9,080 nt of DNA, from positions 1 to 9,080 of the forward strand of contig DAXETY010000124.1 of NCBI GenBank assembly GCA_051155755.1, in the 5' to 3' direction. Numbering within the stretch: position 1 is the stretch's first letter; each line of letters starts with the position of its first letter. Under the pieces are notes generated by a model, which saw nothing but the letters and a program-made list of their open reading frames with translations, searched no databases and was not told the DNA's origin. Made by a program: the position numbers and the translations under genes. Below are positions 1-5,374 of this stretch, piece by piece. This DNA comes from DAXETY01 sp051155755 (lineage in GTDB: Bacteria; Desulfobacterota; Desulfobacteria; Desulfobacterales; SG8-13).

Positions 1-834
1 CGCAAAAGTCTGATCGAAGACGACCTGGCATCCAAAATCACCTGTGAGTCGTGCCACAGCAGCACCCCTCACGAAGAGGGCCACAAAGCCAACGATCACA
101 CCGACAAGGTGGCCTGTCAGAGCTGCCACATCCCGACCTATGCCCGGGTAAATCCCACCAAGATGTACTGGGACTGGTCCCAGGCCGGCAAGAAAAAAGA
201 CGGCAAGCCCTACCAGGAAATGGATGAATTGGGCAAGCCCAGCTACGACTCCAAAAAAGGCGTGTTCCAGTGGGCAAAGAACGTCGAGCCGGAATACTAC
301 TGGTTCAACGGTTCCATCAACACCCTGACCGCGCTGGACACCATCGATCCCAGCGGCGAGGTGAAGGTCAGCTGGCCGGTCGGCGACCGCACCGACCCCA
401 ATTCGCGGATTTTCCCCTTCAAGGTCCACCGGGGCAAGCAGGGCTACGACAAGGTCAACAAAACCCTGCTGATTCCGCACCTGTTCGGCAAGAAGGGCAC
501 CGGCGCCTACTGGGCCGAGTACGACTGGAAACGGTCGTTTGAATCCGGCATGGAATATGCCGGACTGCCCTTCAGCGGCGACTTCGACTGGGTGGAAACC
601 TCCTATGTGTTTCCCACCACCCACATGGTGGCCCCCAAGGAAAACGCCCTGCAGTGCTCCGAATGTCACGCCAAGAACGGCCGGCTTGCCAGCCTGACCG
701 GCTTTTACTTGCCGGGACGGGATGTGAACGTGGTGGTCAAGTACCTCGGATGGCTGGTGGTGTTCGGTTCGCTGGCCGGCGTGATGGTTCACGGGCTGGG
801 ACGCTTCATCGCCCGGGGCAGAAAGGAGAAGTAA
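1..834 (+). CDS. Octaheme tetrathionate reductase-type cytochrome c, 3' part, membrane-anchored
   Basis: The reading frame is open from the first base, so the start lies outside the window; 277 C-terminal residues are visible. Three CxxCH haem c motifs are seen: CESCH (visible residues 15-19), CQSCH (39-43) and CSECH (219-223). H208, in a THMVAPK context just before the last motif, is a likely distal haem ligand. This C-terminal pattern matches the tetrathionate reductase family octahaem cytochromes (OTR type), which reduce tetrathionate, nitrite or hydroxylamine in vitro; the physiological substrate is often unknown. Residues about 244-267 form one hydrophobic helix followed by a basic tail (RFIARGRKEK), so the haem domain should be periplasmic and tethered to the inner membrane by its C terminus. 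The cytochrome b gene starts directly after the stop codon, which suggests a quinol-linked complex. Another multiheme reductase subfamily is possible because five motifs would lie upstream. Confidence 0.82.
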   Translation, partial: RKSLIEDDLASKITCESCHSSTPHEEGHKANDHTDKVACQSCHIPTYARVNPTKMYWDWSQAGKKKDGKPYQEMDELGKPSYDSKKGVFQWAKNVEPEYYWFNGSINTLTALDTIDPSGEVKVSWPVGDRTDPNSRIFPFKVHRGKQGYDKVNKTLLIPHLFGKKGTGAYWAEYDWKRSFESGMEYAGLPFSGDFDWVETSYVFPTTHMVAPKENALQCSECHAKNGRLASLTGFYLPGRDVNVVVKYLGWLVVFGSLAGVMVHGLGRFIARGRKEK

Positions 835-1506
835 ATGAATACGTCCAGGATGGTCAACATCTATCTTTATACGCGTTACGAGCGGTTCTGGCACTGGCTG
901 CAGACGATCCTGATCGTGCTGCTTCTGGTGACGGGCTTTGAACTCAACGGACTGTTCACCCTCTTCGGGTTCAAGGCCGCCGCCGAAATTCACAACTTCG
1001 CCGGTCTGACCTGGCTGATCGCTTTTGCGTTCTTTGTTTTCTGGCTGTTTACCACCGGCGAGTTCAAGCAGTACATTCCCACCACCCGAAAAATGTTCGC
1101 CGTGATCCGCTATTATTCCTACGGCATCTTCCGGGGCGAATCGCATCCGGTGCCCAAGCGCAAGGACGCCAAGCACAATCCGCTGCAGCGCCTGGTGTAT
1201 TTGTCCCTGGCGGCGCTGCTGTTGCCGGTCCAGATGATCACCGGTTTTCTCTACTGGGGTTATAATTCCTGGGCCGAATGGGGTCTTTCGTCGCTTTCGC
1301 TGTACGTCATCGCCACGATTCACCTGACCGGGGCTTTTGCGATCCTGTCGTTTCTGATCGTGCACCTGTACATGATCACCACCGGCCACACGATTTTCGC
1401 CCACACCCGGGCGATGATTACCGGATGGGAAGAAGTAAAAGAGGGTACCGAAATCGAAGACTGGGAGCAGAAAGAACGGAGGGCGCCTCAGCCGGCCTCC
1501 AGTTAG
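835..1506 (+). CDS. Cytochrome b561-type membrane subunit, partner of the octaheme cytochrome
   Basis: The protein has 223 residues. Its ATG follows the TAA of the previous gene with no gap, and GAAAGGAGAAG just upstream supplies the ribosome binding site, so the two are translationally linked. Four hydrophobic segments are visible (about 22-44, 54-73, 119-140, 156-182). Histidines placed as haem b ligands in the cytochrome b561 / thiosulfate reductase and Ni-Fe hydrogenase b-subunit class are seen at H20 (RFWHW), H53 (EIHNFAG), H163 (TIHLTG) and H177 (IVHLYM). Inferred role: it oxidises menaquinol in the inner membrane and passes electrons to the tethered octaheme cytochrome. The C-terminal 35 residues are charged and should be cytoplasmic. 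The family assignment is firm; the partnership is inferred from zero spacing, shared direction and the terminator behind the pair. Confidence 0.87.
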   Translation: MNTSRMVNIYLYTRYERFWHWLQTILIVLLLVTGFELNGLFTLFGFKAAAEIHNFAGLTWLIAFAFFVFWLFTTGEFKQYIPTTRKMFAVIRYYSYGIFRGESHPVPKRKDAKHNPLQRLVYLSLAALLLPVQMITGFLYWGYNSWAEWGLSSLSLYVIATIHLTGAFAILSFLIVHLYMITTGHTIFAHTRAMITGWEEVKEGTEIEDWEQKERRAPQPASS

Positions 1507-1576
1507 TTCCACTACGTTCGGGCAACTCCCCCGATGCAGCCGACGGACCCCCCCAAGACCGTCGGCATCCTCCTGA

Positions 1577-1612
1577 AATCGCCCCGGCCGCATCGGCCGG
1601 GGCGATTTTATT
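1577..1612 (+). terminator. Strong intrinsic terminator of the cytochrome operon
   Basis: A perfect 14-base-pair inverted repeat (1577-1590 with 1594-1607) encloses a three-base CAT loop and is followed by TTTTATT. The stem is almost entirely G and C at its top with A/T pairs at its base, as in classic rho-independent terminators. It lies 70 bases after the cytochrome b stop codon and should separate this operon from the erythrin gene. Confidence 0.9.
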
Positions 1613-1624
1613 GGATAAATGACA

Positions 1625-1734
1625 GAACCGGCCGGTTCCCGCCTCGAGGAAACGCCATAGGCGGTGAAGCGACCCCGCAAAGGTCCTCCCTCCGAGGTGC
1701 AAGAACCATCGGGAACATTTACCTGGTATCTTGC
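1625..1734 (+). other. Intergenic stretch with several pairing segments, possible structured RNA
   Basis: No convincing gene lies between 1507 and 1903. After the terminator there is a perfect 14-bp palindrome (1625-1638). GCCTCG at 1641-1646 can then pair with 1693-1698 (one G-U), enclosing two small hairpins: 1653-1656 with 1660-1663, and 1671-1674 with 1682-1685. Next comes a hairpin of 1699-1708 with 1724-1734 (ten pairs, one bulged A). The order resembles a multibranched aptamer followed by a further stem. I could not match it to a known riboswitch: it shares only the short word CGCAAAG with c-di-GMP-I aptamers and lacks their other conserved blocks. The best promoter for the next gene lies downstream, so any RNA here would need its own promoter, which I do not see. 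It may be chance pairing in GC-rich DNA. Confidence 0.22.
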
Positions 1735-1788
1735 GACAACGCCTTTCGAATAGAGAGGTTTGCGAGATTTTCAAATTGCCCGCCACCG

Positions 1789-1817
1789 TTGACGCACCGA
1801 TTCGAATCGGCTATGGT
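1789..1817 (+). promoter_or_regulatory. Sigma70-type promoter with a palindromic operator in the spacer
   Basis: TTGACG (1789-1794) and TATGGT (1812-1817) are separated by exactly 17 bases, close to the sigma70 consensus (five of six and four of six matches). The spacer contains a perfect 14-bp palindrome, CCGATTCGAATCGG (1797-1810), lying directly between the two boxes, where a dimeric repressor or activator would compete with or remodel RNA polymerase. The predicted transcript start is near 1824, giving a leader of about 80 bases before the erythrin ATG. The regulator is unknown; a redox or peroxide regulator would fit the gene. Confidence 0.6.
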
Positions 1818-1903
1818 GATTACGCGTTCAATCGCTACCGCCCATTCGATTTCTGCAACGTTTGTGGCGCACGGAAGTCCGACCCACCCATAAGGAGGCT
1901 GCA

Positions 1904-2365
1904 ATGAATTTTGAGTCCGTGGAAGAAATTCTGGAATTCGCCATCGAAAAGGAAAAAGAGGCGGCCGCCTTCTACGATGAAGTGGCCCAGCAGGAAGTGT
2001 TTTCCGGTGCGCGCAAAACTTTCGAGGAATTCGCCGCCGAGGAGCGCAAGCATCAGCATTTACTTGAAAATTTCGAGCAGAATAAAGCGCAGGTCGCCGA
2101 GTACAAGCTCAAATGGATTCCGGACATGAAGCGCAGCGACTACATGGTGGACATGAAATATGAGCCCGGAATGCATTTTGCCGACATTCTGCGCCTGGCC
2201 ATGAAGCGCGAAGAAAAGGCTCTGGCCCTTTACAATGAACTGCAGCGCCAGACCGACAAGCCGGAGTACGTCAAATTGTTTCAGATCCTGTCCCAGGAGG
2301 AGGCCAAGCACAAGCGCGGCCTGGAAACGATGTACGACGATTTCATGGCCGAGCAGGGCGACTAG
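1904..2365 (+). CDS. Rubrerythrin-like diiron (ferritin-fold) protein without a rubredoxin domain
   Basis: The protein has 153 residues. AAGGAGG (1892-1898) sits five bases before the ATG, which fixes the start. Two helical halves each carry an erythrin-type metal motif: E19 with E47-R-K-H50 in the first, and E104 with E133-A-K-H136 in the second. This is the carboxylate/His diiron pattern of rubrerythrin-related ferritin-like proteins, which reduce peroxide or handle iron in anaerobes. There are no cysteines, so the FeS4 rubredoxin domain of classical rubrerythrin is absent and an outside electron donor would be needed for peroxidase activity. A linker of about 30 residues (66-92, with YKLKWIPDMK) joins the halves. 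No signal peptide is visible, so it is cytoplasmic. It has its own promoter and palindromic site upstream and appears monocistronic. The fold is firm; peroxide reduction is inferred from the family. Confidence 0.85.
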   Translation: MNFESVEEILEFAIEKEKEAAAFYDEVAQQEVFSGARKTFEEFAAEERKHQHLLENFEQNKAQVAEYKLKWIPDMKRSDYMVDMKYEPGMHFADILRLAMKREEKALALYNELQRQTDKPEYVKLFQILSQEEAKHKRGLETMYDDFMAEQGD

Positions 2366-2678
2366 GCCGTACAACTCTGGAGCGCTCTGTTGATCCGTGC
2401 CATGGTCCCCGCTTTGGTCGCCATATTCAGGCAGCCATTGCAGACATACCGTATCCGGGACACGGCCATCTTGACACCCGATTCCGGATGTATTCATTCC
2501 CTGTAAATCATGGCGCAATGCCGGAAAATGCAGTTTCTTCTCTCGGCCGTTCGTCCAGGAACCGCAGCTGCGTGTCAAAATTGGGGGAATCGGTCGCCGA
2601 ACCCCTGAGGCTGCCCTGCGCAGGTCGAAATCGGTCGCGGACGGGTTGAATCGAAAACACGCCGGAAAAGGAGTGTCC
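2366..2678. other. Intergenic region, no convincing gene
   Basis: This 313-base stretch holds no clear coding region. Visible elements are a TTGACA box at 2471-2476 followed by CCGATTC (2478-2484) but lacking a well-placed -10, a GC-rich hairpin at 2584-2605 (GGGG/CCCC around TCGG-TCG-CCGA), and a 10-base direct repeat AATCGGTCGC at 2588-2597 and 2629-2638. The hairpin has no T-tract, so it is not a typical terminator. The repeats sit 40-90 bases before the lipoprotein start, where operators are often found, but no promoter can be assigned firmly. Confidence 0.3.
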
Positions 2679-2681
2679 TTG
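2668..2681 (+). promoter_or_regulatory. Ribosome binding site choosing a TTG start
   Basis: AAGGAG (2668-2673) lies five bases before TTG at 2679. This favours that codon over the in-frame TTG at 2646, which has no such site, and places the hydrophobic signal right at the N terminus. Confidence 0.55.
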
Positions 2682-3143
2682 AAAGCATCCCCTTGCCGAC
2701 CACTGATTCTGCTGTTTTTGATTTGTTTTCAGGCGTGCACAAGCAATGTTGGTTTATCCCTGGCGAACGACACCGAGTTGCAGCAGACGCCCCTGGTGCT
2801 GGACGCGACCGATCTGCTTGACATTTCGCAACTGCAGCTGGAAAAAATGGATCCGGATCGACTCCCCGGACGGTACCGCAGCGAACAGGGCGGTTCCAGT
2901 CTGTTCCTGCTGATTACGCCGCTGGGGAAGGATGCCTGGGCCGTTGAGCGACTCTACACCGAACCCGAAATGAAGAATCTGACCCGGCAGTACACGGTGC
3001 ACCGGACCGAGCATGGTCTGGCCAGCGAGACAAGGGACCTGGTATTGCGGCAAACCCGGGAGGGTTTAATTGCACTGGAGAAGAATTCCGGGTTGGACAG
3101 CATCCCTGCAACTTATTGGATTCACTATATCAAACAGGAATAA
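2679..3143 (+). CDS. Predicted small lipoprotein or exported protein, unknown function
   Basis: The protein has 154 residues from the TTG at 2679; an earlier in-frame TTG at 2646 would add 11 residues. The N terminus has a short basic region, a hydrophobic stretch (PLILLFLICF, about 8-17) and a cysteine at position 20 preceded by FQA, which resembles a degenerate lipobox. Lipid attachment is therefore plausible but not certain, since the usual Leu at -3 is replaced by Phe; otherwise it is a cleaved Sec signal. The mature part is soluble, with alternating beta-type and charged segments, and contains no domain I recognise. A 48-base gap separates it from the peptidoglycan hydrolase gene, so the two are probably cotranscribed and may act in the same compartment. 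A periplasmic accessory or immunity role next to a wall hydrolase is conceivable, but nothing in the sequence proves it. Confidence 0.6.
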   Translation: MKASPCRPLILLFLICFQACTSNVGLSLANDTELQQTPLVLDATDLLDISQLQLEKMDPDRLPGRYRSEQGGSSLFLLITPLGKDAWAVERLYTEPEMKNLTRQYTVHRTEHGLASETRDLVLRQTREGLIALEKNSGLDSIPATYWIHYIKQE

Positions 3144-3191
3144 AGGGCGGCTGTTGCCGGGCTCAAATGAAGGGGGGAGAAAAAGGAACCG

Positions 3192-4166
3192 ATGAGCGCC
3201 TCCAAACCGGTTTTGCGGCAGGGCGCCAGGGGCCCGGCCGTCAGAGAGCTCCAAATGCTTTTGAACGCGCATTCACCCGGTTCTGCCAGACTGGGAATCG
3301 ACGGGGATTTCGGCCCAAAGACCAAAGATGCGGTAAAAGCATTTCAGCGGAAAATGAGACTCGATGCGGATGGCGTGGCCGGCGCCGATACCTGGCGCGC
3401 CCTGCTCACGCATGATAAAACCGAAACTCTCTATAAATACCCTCCCGGCCCCCAGGAACTTCTTGCCGATATCGCCGTACCCTATATCGGTGCCACCGAA
3501 AAGAAGAGTAATCGAATCGGCAAAGATGCCCGATTGCGGGAAATCTTCGAGGCCGACAGACTCGAGATCGATGGCGTCACGGACGGATACCCCTGGTGCT
3601 GCGCGTTTGTCAGCATGTGCGTGCAAAAACTGATTGACAAGAGCCGTTTTTACGCCCACATCCAGAAGCCCTACACGGCCTCGGTGACACACTTCAGAAC
3701 GCGCTGGGCTCCCGCCCAGAATTGCCTGACCTTCAGCCCGCAGGACAAGACTTACTTTTCTCACAAGGGAGATATCGTGGTTTACAGGTTCTCTCACATC
3801 GGGGTCGTAGAATCAGTGAATGCAGACGGTTCCCTCAACACGATCGAAGGCAACACCAATCAAAAAGGCAGCCGCGAGGGAACGGCCGTGCTCAGAAAGG
3901 TGCGGCCGGTTGCGATCATTCGTTGTCTGATTCGACTGCCGGTTCCGAGCACCTACGATTTCGAGGCGCAAGCCAGCTTGGTCGAAACGTCAACCAAACG
4001 TTTTTTCTCGACAGAAGACTTTATCGGGGCTGCGGCCGTTTGTGACAAAACTTCGGTGTATTCACCGGCTGTTCGGCCCGCACCCACCAGACCATTCAGC
4101 ATCTTTGAACATGGCGGATTGGTTGGCTGGAGCCGGGGCCGGAAACCGGGCCCTACCGGTCGGTAG
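3192..4166 (+). CDS. Peptidoglycan-binding domain plus CHAP-like cysteine hydrolase
   Basis: The protein has 324 residues; AAAAAGGA (about 3180-3187) precedes the ATG. Residues about 7-72 form a PG_binding_1 domain, with the typical GxxGPAVRELQ, DGDFGPKTKDAVKAFQ and DADGVAGADTW pattern. Residues about 85-250 form a CHAP/NlpC-P60-like amidase domain of the kind that cleaves peptide or amide bonds in murein. The nucleophile is C136 in GYPWCCAF, the base is H202 in FSHIGVVESV, and E219 or N221 in TIEGN completes the site, with GDIVVY before the histidine as expected. There is no signal peptide, so it needs lysis, a phage-like holin or a dedicated secretion system to reach the wall. After about residue 275 the sequence becomes low in pattern and rich in Arg, Pro and Gly and may be a frameshifted tail. 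It could be an endolysin, a secreted effector, or a housekeeping hydrolase exported unconventionally. Confidence 0.8.
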   Translation: MSASKPVLRQGARGPAVRELQMLLNAHSPGSARLGIDGDFGPKTKDAVKAFQRKMRLDADGVAGADTWRALLTHDKTETLYKYPPGPQELLADIAVPYIGATEKKSNRIGKDARLREIFEADRLEIDGVTDGYPWCCAFVSMCVQKLIDKSRFYAHIQKPYTASVTHFRTRWAPAQNCLTFSPQDKTYFSHKGDIVVYRFSHIGVVESVNADGSLNTIEGNTNQKGSREGTAVLRKVRPVAIIRCLIRLPVPSTYDFEAQASLVETSTKRFFSTEDFIGAAAVCDKTSVYSPAVRPAPTRPFSIFEHGGLVGWSRGRKPGPTGR

Positions 4167-4379
4167 CCACGGTGATAGTGGCTGTAAACGGTGGAAGGTG
4201 CCGCCGATATTCCCCATGCATCCTTTCCTCAGGTTAGAGACAGCAGCACCGGCACCAACAATTACTCGTCGATATACGACCGGCTGCGCATGCTCGACAG
4301 CCGGCAGTTGATCACTTCGATCCCGCGCCTGGCCAACAATCGGGTGATCCATACCACGGATTCGATTTCTGCTTTGTAA
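4167..4379 (+). pseudogene. Possible decayed C-terminal coding remnant
   Basis: Directly after the hydrolase stop, the same frame holds further stops (4173-4178 and 4185-4187) and then reads open from about 4188 to a TAA at 4377-4379. Its last 48 residues look protein-like (for example YDRLRMLDSRQL and SIPRLANNRVIH), and the codons mostly end in G or C like those of the upstream genes. There is no start with a ribosome binding site (only a GTG at 4191), so it is better read as a fragment than a gene. It may be the original C terminus of the hydrolase, separated by small indels, or a relic of another gene. A small hairpin at 4165-4183 (six pairs) overlaps the hydrolase stop but has no T-tract. 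I do not recognise the family. Confidence 0.3.
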
Positions 4380-4405
4380 TTTTTCCTGGAACAACCATCA
4401 GAACT

Positions 4406-4418
4406 GGAGAATGGCGTG
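4406..4418 (+). promoter_or_regulatory. Ribosome binding site choosing a GTG start
   Basis: GGAGA (4406-4410) is followed by five bases and GTG at 4416. A closer ATG at 4411 is in another frame, adjoins the site with no spacing, and opens only a short reading frame. GTG is therefore the likely start of the SLATT-like protein. Confidence 0.6.
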
Positions 4419-5261
4419 TCAACACAACCTGAATTTCCCATCTGGGATTCCTCCAAATCGGATGAATCCCTGCTGCAAATGTATCGATGGGCTGTTTACC
4501 AGGCCCGTGAGCGCATTGAATGGTATAAGAACAGAAGTAAATCAAAGAAGAACCTGGCCCAAATATTGCGCATCACAGCAGTCACTTTTGCGGCTGCAGG
4601 CATCCTGTGTCCGCTGATCGACGCCACCGGCATTTTTTTCAATGACCAGGCCGGTGCCGGCAGTTTCGCCATTGGCAAATGGGGATACGTCCTGATTGCC
4701 CTTGCGGCAGCCATCGTGGGGTTCGACAAATATTTCGGGCTGTCCACCAGCTGGATGCGCTATACCGTAACGCAGTTGTCTCTGGAAAGGCTGCTTCAGA
4801 TATTTCATTATGAATGCGCCTCTTTGCTTTTACAGCAGCAGGAGAGTAAAACCAAGTCCTACGGCCCACTGCTTCAGCGGGTTAAAGAGTTCAGCCTTCA
4901 GGTGGAAAATCTGGTTAAGCAGGAGACCGATGCCTGGATTCTTGAATTTCAAAGCAATCTGGCTGAACTTGGGAAAGTATTAAAAACCGAATCCGATAAA
5001 AGTTATCTGGGAAATATCAAGGTTACCATTACAAATGCAAAAGATTTTGACCGCGTCTCCATCAGATTGAACGACAGTTCTGTAAAGGAGCTGATCCAAG
5101 TCACAGAGGGACTTATTGAGGCAGTCCCGCCGGGACGCTATGAGCTCATGGTCGTGGGAATAAAGGATAGCAATGAATCTGTTGAGTTGAAGGTGATCGA
5201 AGTGAAGCCGAATCTTCTGGCTCTGGTGAAATTAACTTTACCAGCGATACCTGAGGGCTAA
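4416..5261 (+). CDS. SLATT/DUF4231-like two-transmembrane protein with C-terminal beta domain
   Basis: The protein has 281 residues from a GTG start. An N-terminal helix (about 18-47, YRWAVYQARERIEWYKNRS) leads into TM1 (about 48-68), a short loop, TM2 (about 88-108) and a long helical region (113-190, with SWMRYTVTQLSLERLLQIF and later ETDAWILEFQ). This is the layout of the SLATT superfamily: a Tyr/Trp/Arg-rich helix before TM1, two helices, then Y..T..L.LE. The family was described by comparative genomics as a predicted pore-forming effector in nucleotide-signal and other conflict systems. Basic residues before TM1 suggest both ends are cytoplasmic. Residues about 197-281 form a beta-rich module (IKVTITN, PPGRYELMVVG, VELKVIEVKPN) resembling PEGA or carboxypeptidase-regulatory-like domains; this is unusual for SLATT and may be a sensor or inhibitory cap. 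The C11 peptidase gene follows 113 bases later. Family assignment is by pattern only. Confidence 0.68.
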   Translation: MSTQPEFPIWDSSKSDESLLQMYRWAVYQARERIEWYKNRSKSKKNLAQILRITAVTFAAAGILCPLIDATGIFFNDQAGAGSFAIGKWGYVLIALAAAIVGFDKYFGLSTSWMRYTVTQLSLERLLQIFHYECASLLLQQQESKTKSYGPLLQRVKEFSLQVENLVKQETDAWILEFQSNLAELGKVLKTESDKSYLGNIKVTITNAKDFDRVSIRLNDSSVKELIQVTEGLIEAVPPGRYELMVVGIKDSNESVELKVIEVKPNLLALVKLTLPAIPEG

Positions 5262-5374
5262 AAATTGAGTTTACGTGTTTTGTAATTTTGAAACGCTCAT
5301 TTTGGGATTATGTTGAAAGGCCCGGGCATACATGGATAAGAAAAGCTCGAACCAGGGAAGATTTGAGCGCCTCC

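Noticed and set aside
1641..1700. Possible cyclic-di-GMP-I riboswitch suggested by CGCAAAG
   Set aside because: The other conserved blocks of that aptamer (the GCAAACC and GAAA-tetraloop parts) are absent, and there is no promoter directly upstream.
2362..2469. Minus-strand reading frame of 35 residues with a CNGC motif, ending across the erythrin stop codon
   Set aside because: It is very short, has a single Cys pair, no clear ribosome binding site, and no recognisable family; a chance frame in GC-rich DNA is more likely.
2060..2578. Long minus-strand open frame (172 codons) over the erythrin gene
   Set aside because: It is antisense to a well-supported gene with metal-binding motifs, and its translation shows no domain pattern; GC-rich codon bias produces such shadows.
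5265..5314. Possible separate promoter for the peptidase gene in the 113-base gap
   Set aside because: TTGAGT and TTGAAA boxes are present, but no -10 box lies at a 16-18 base distance.
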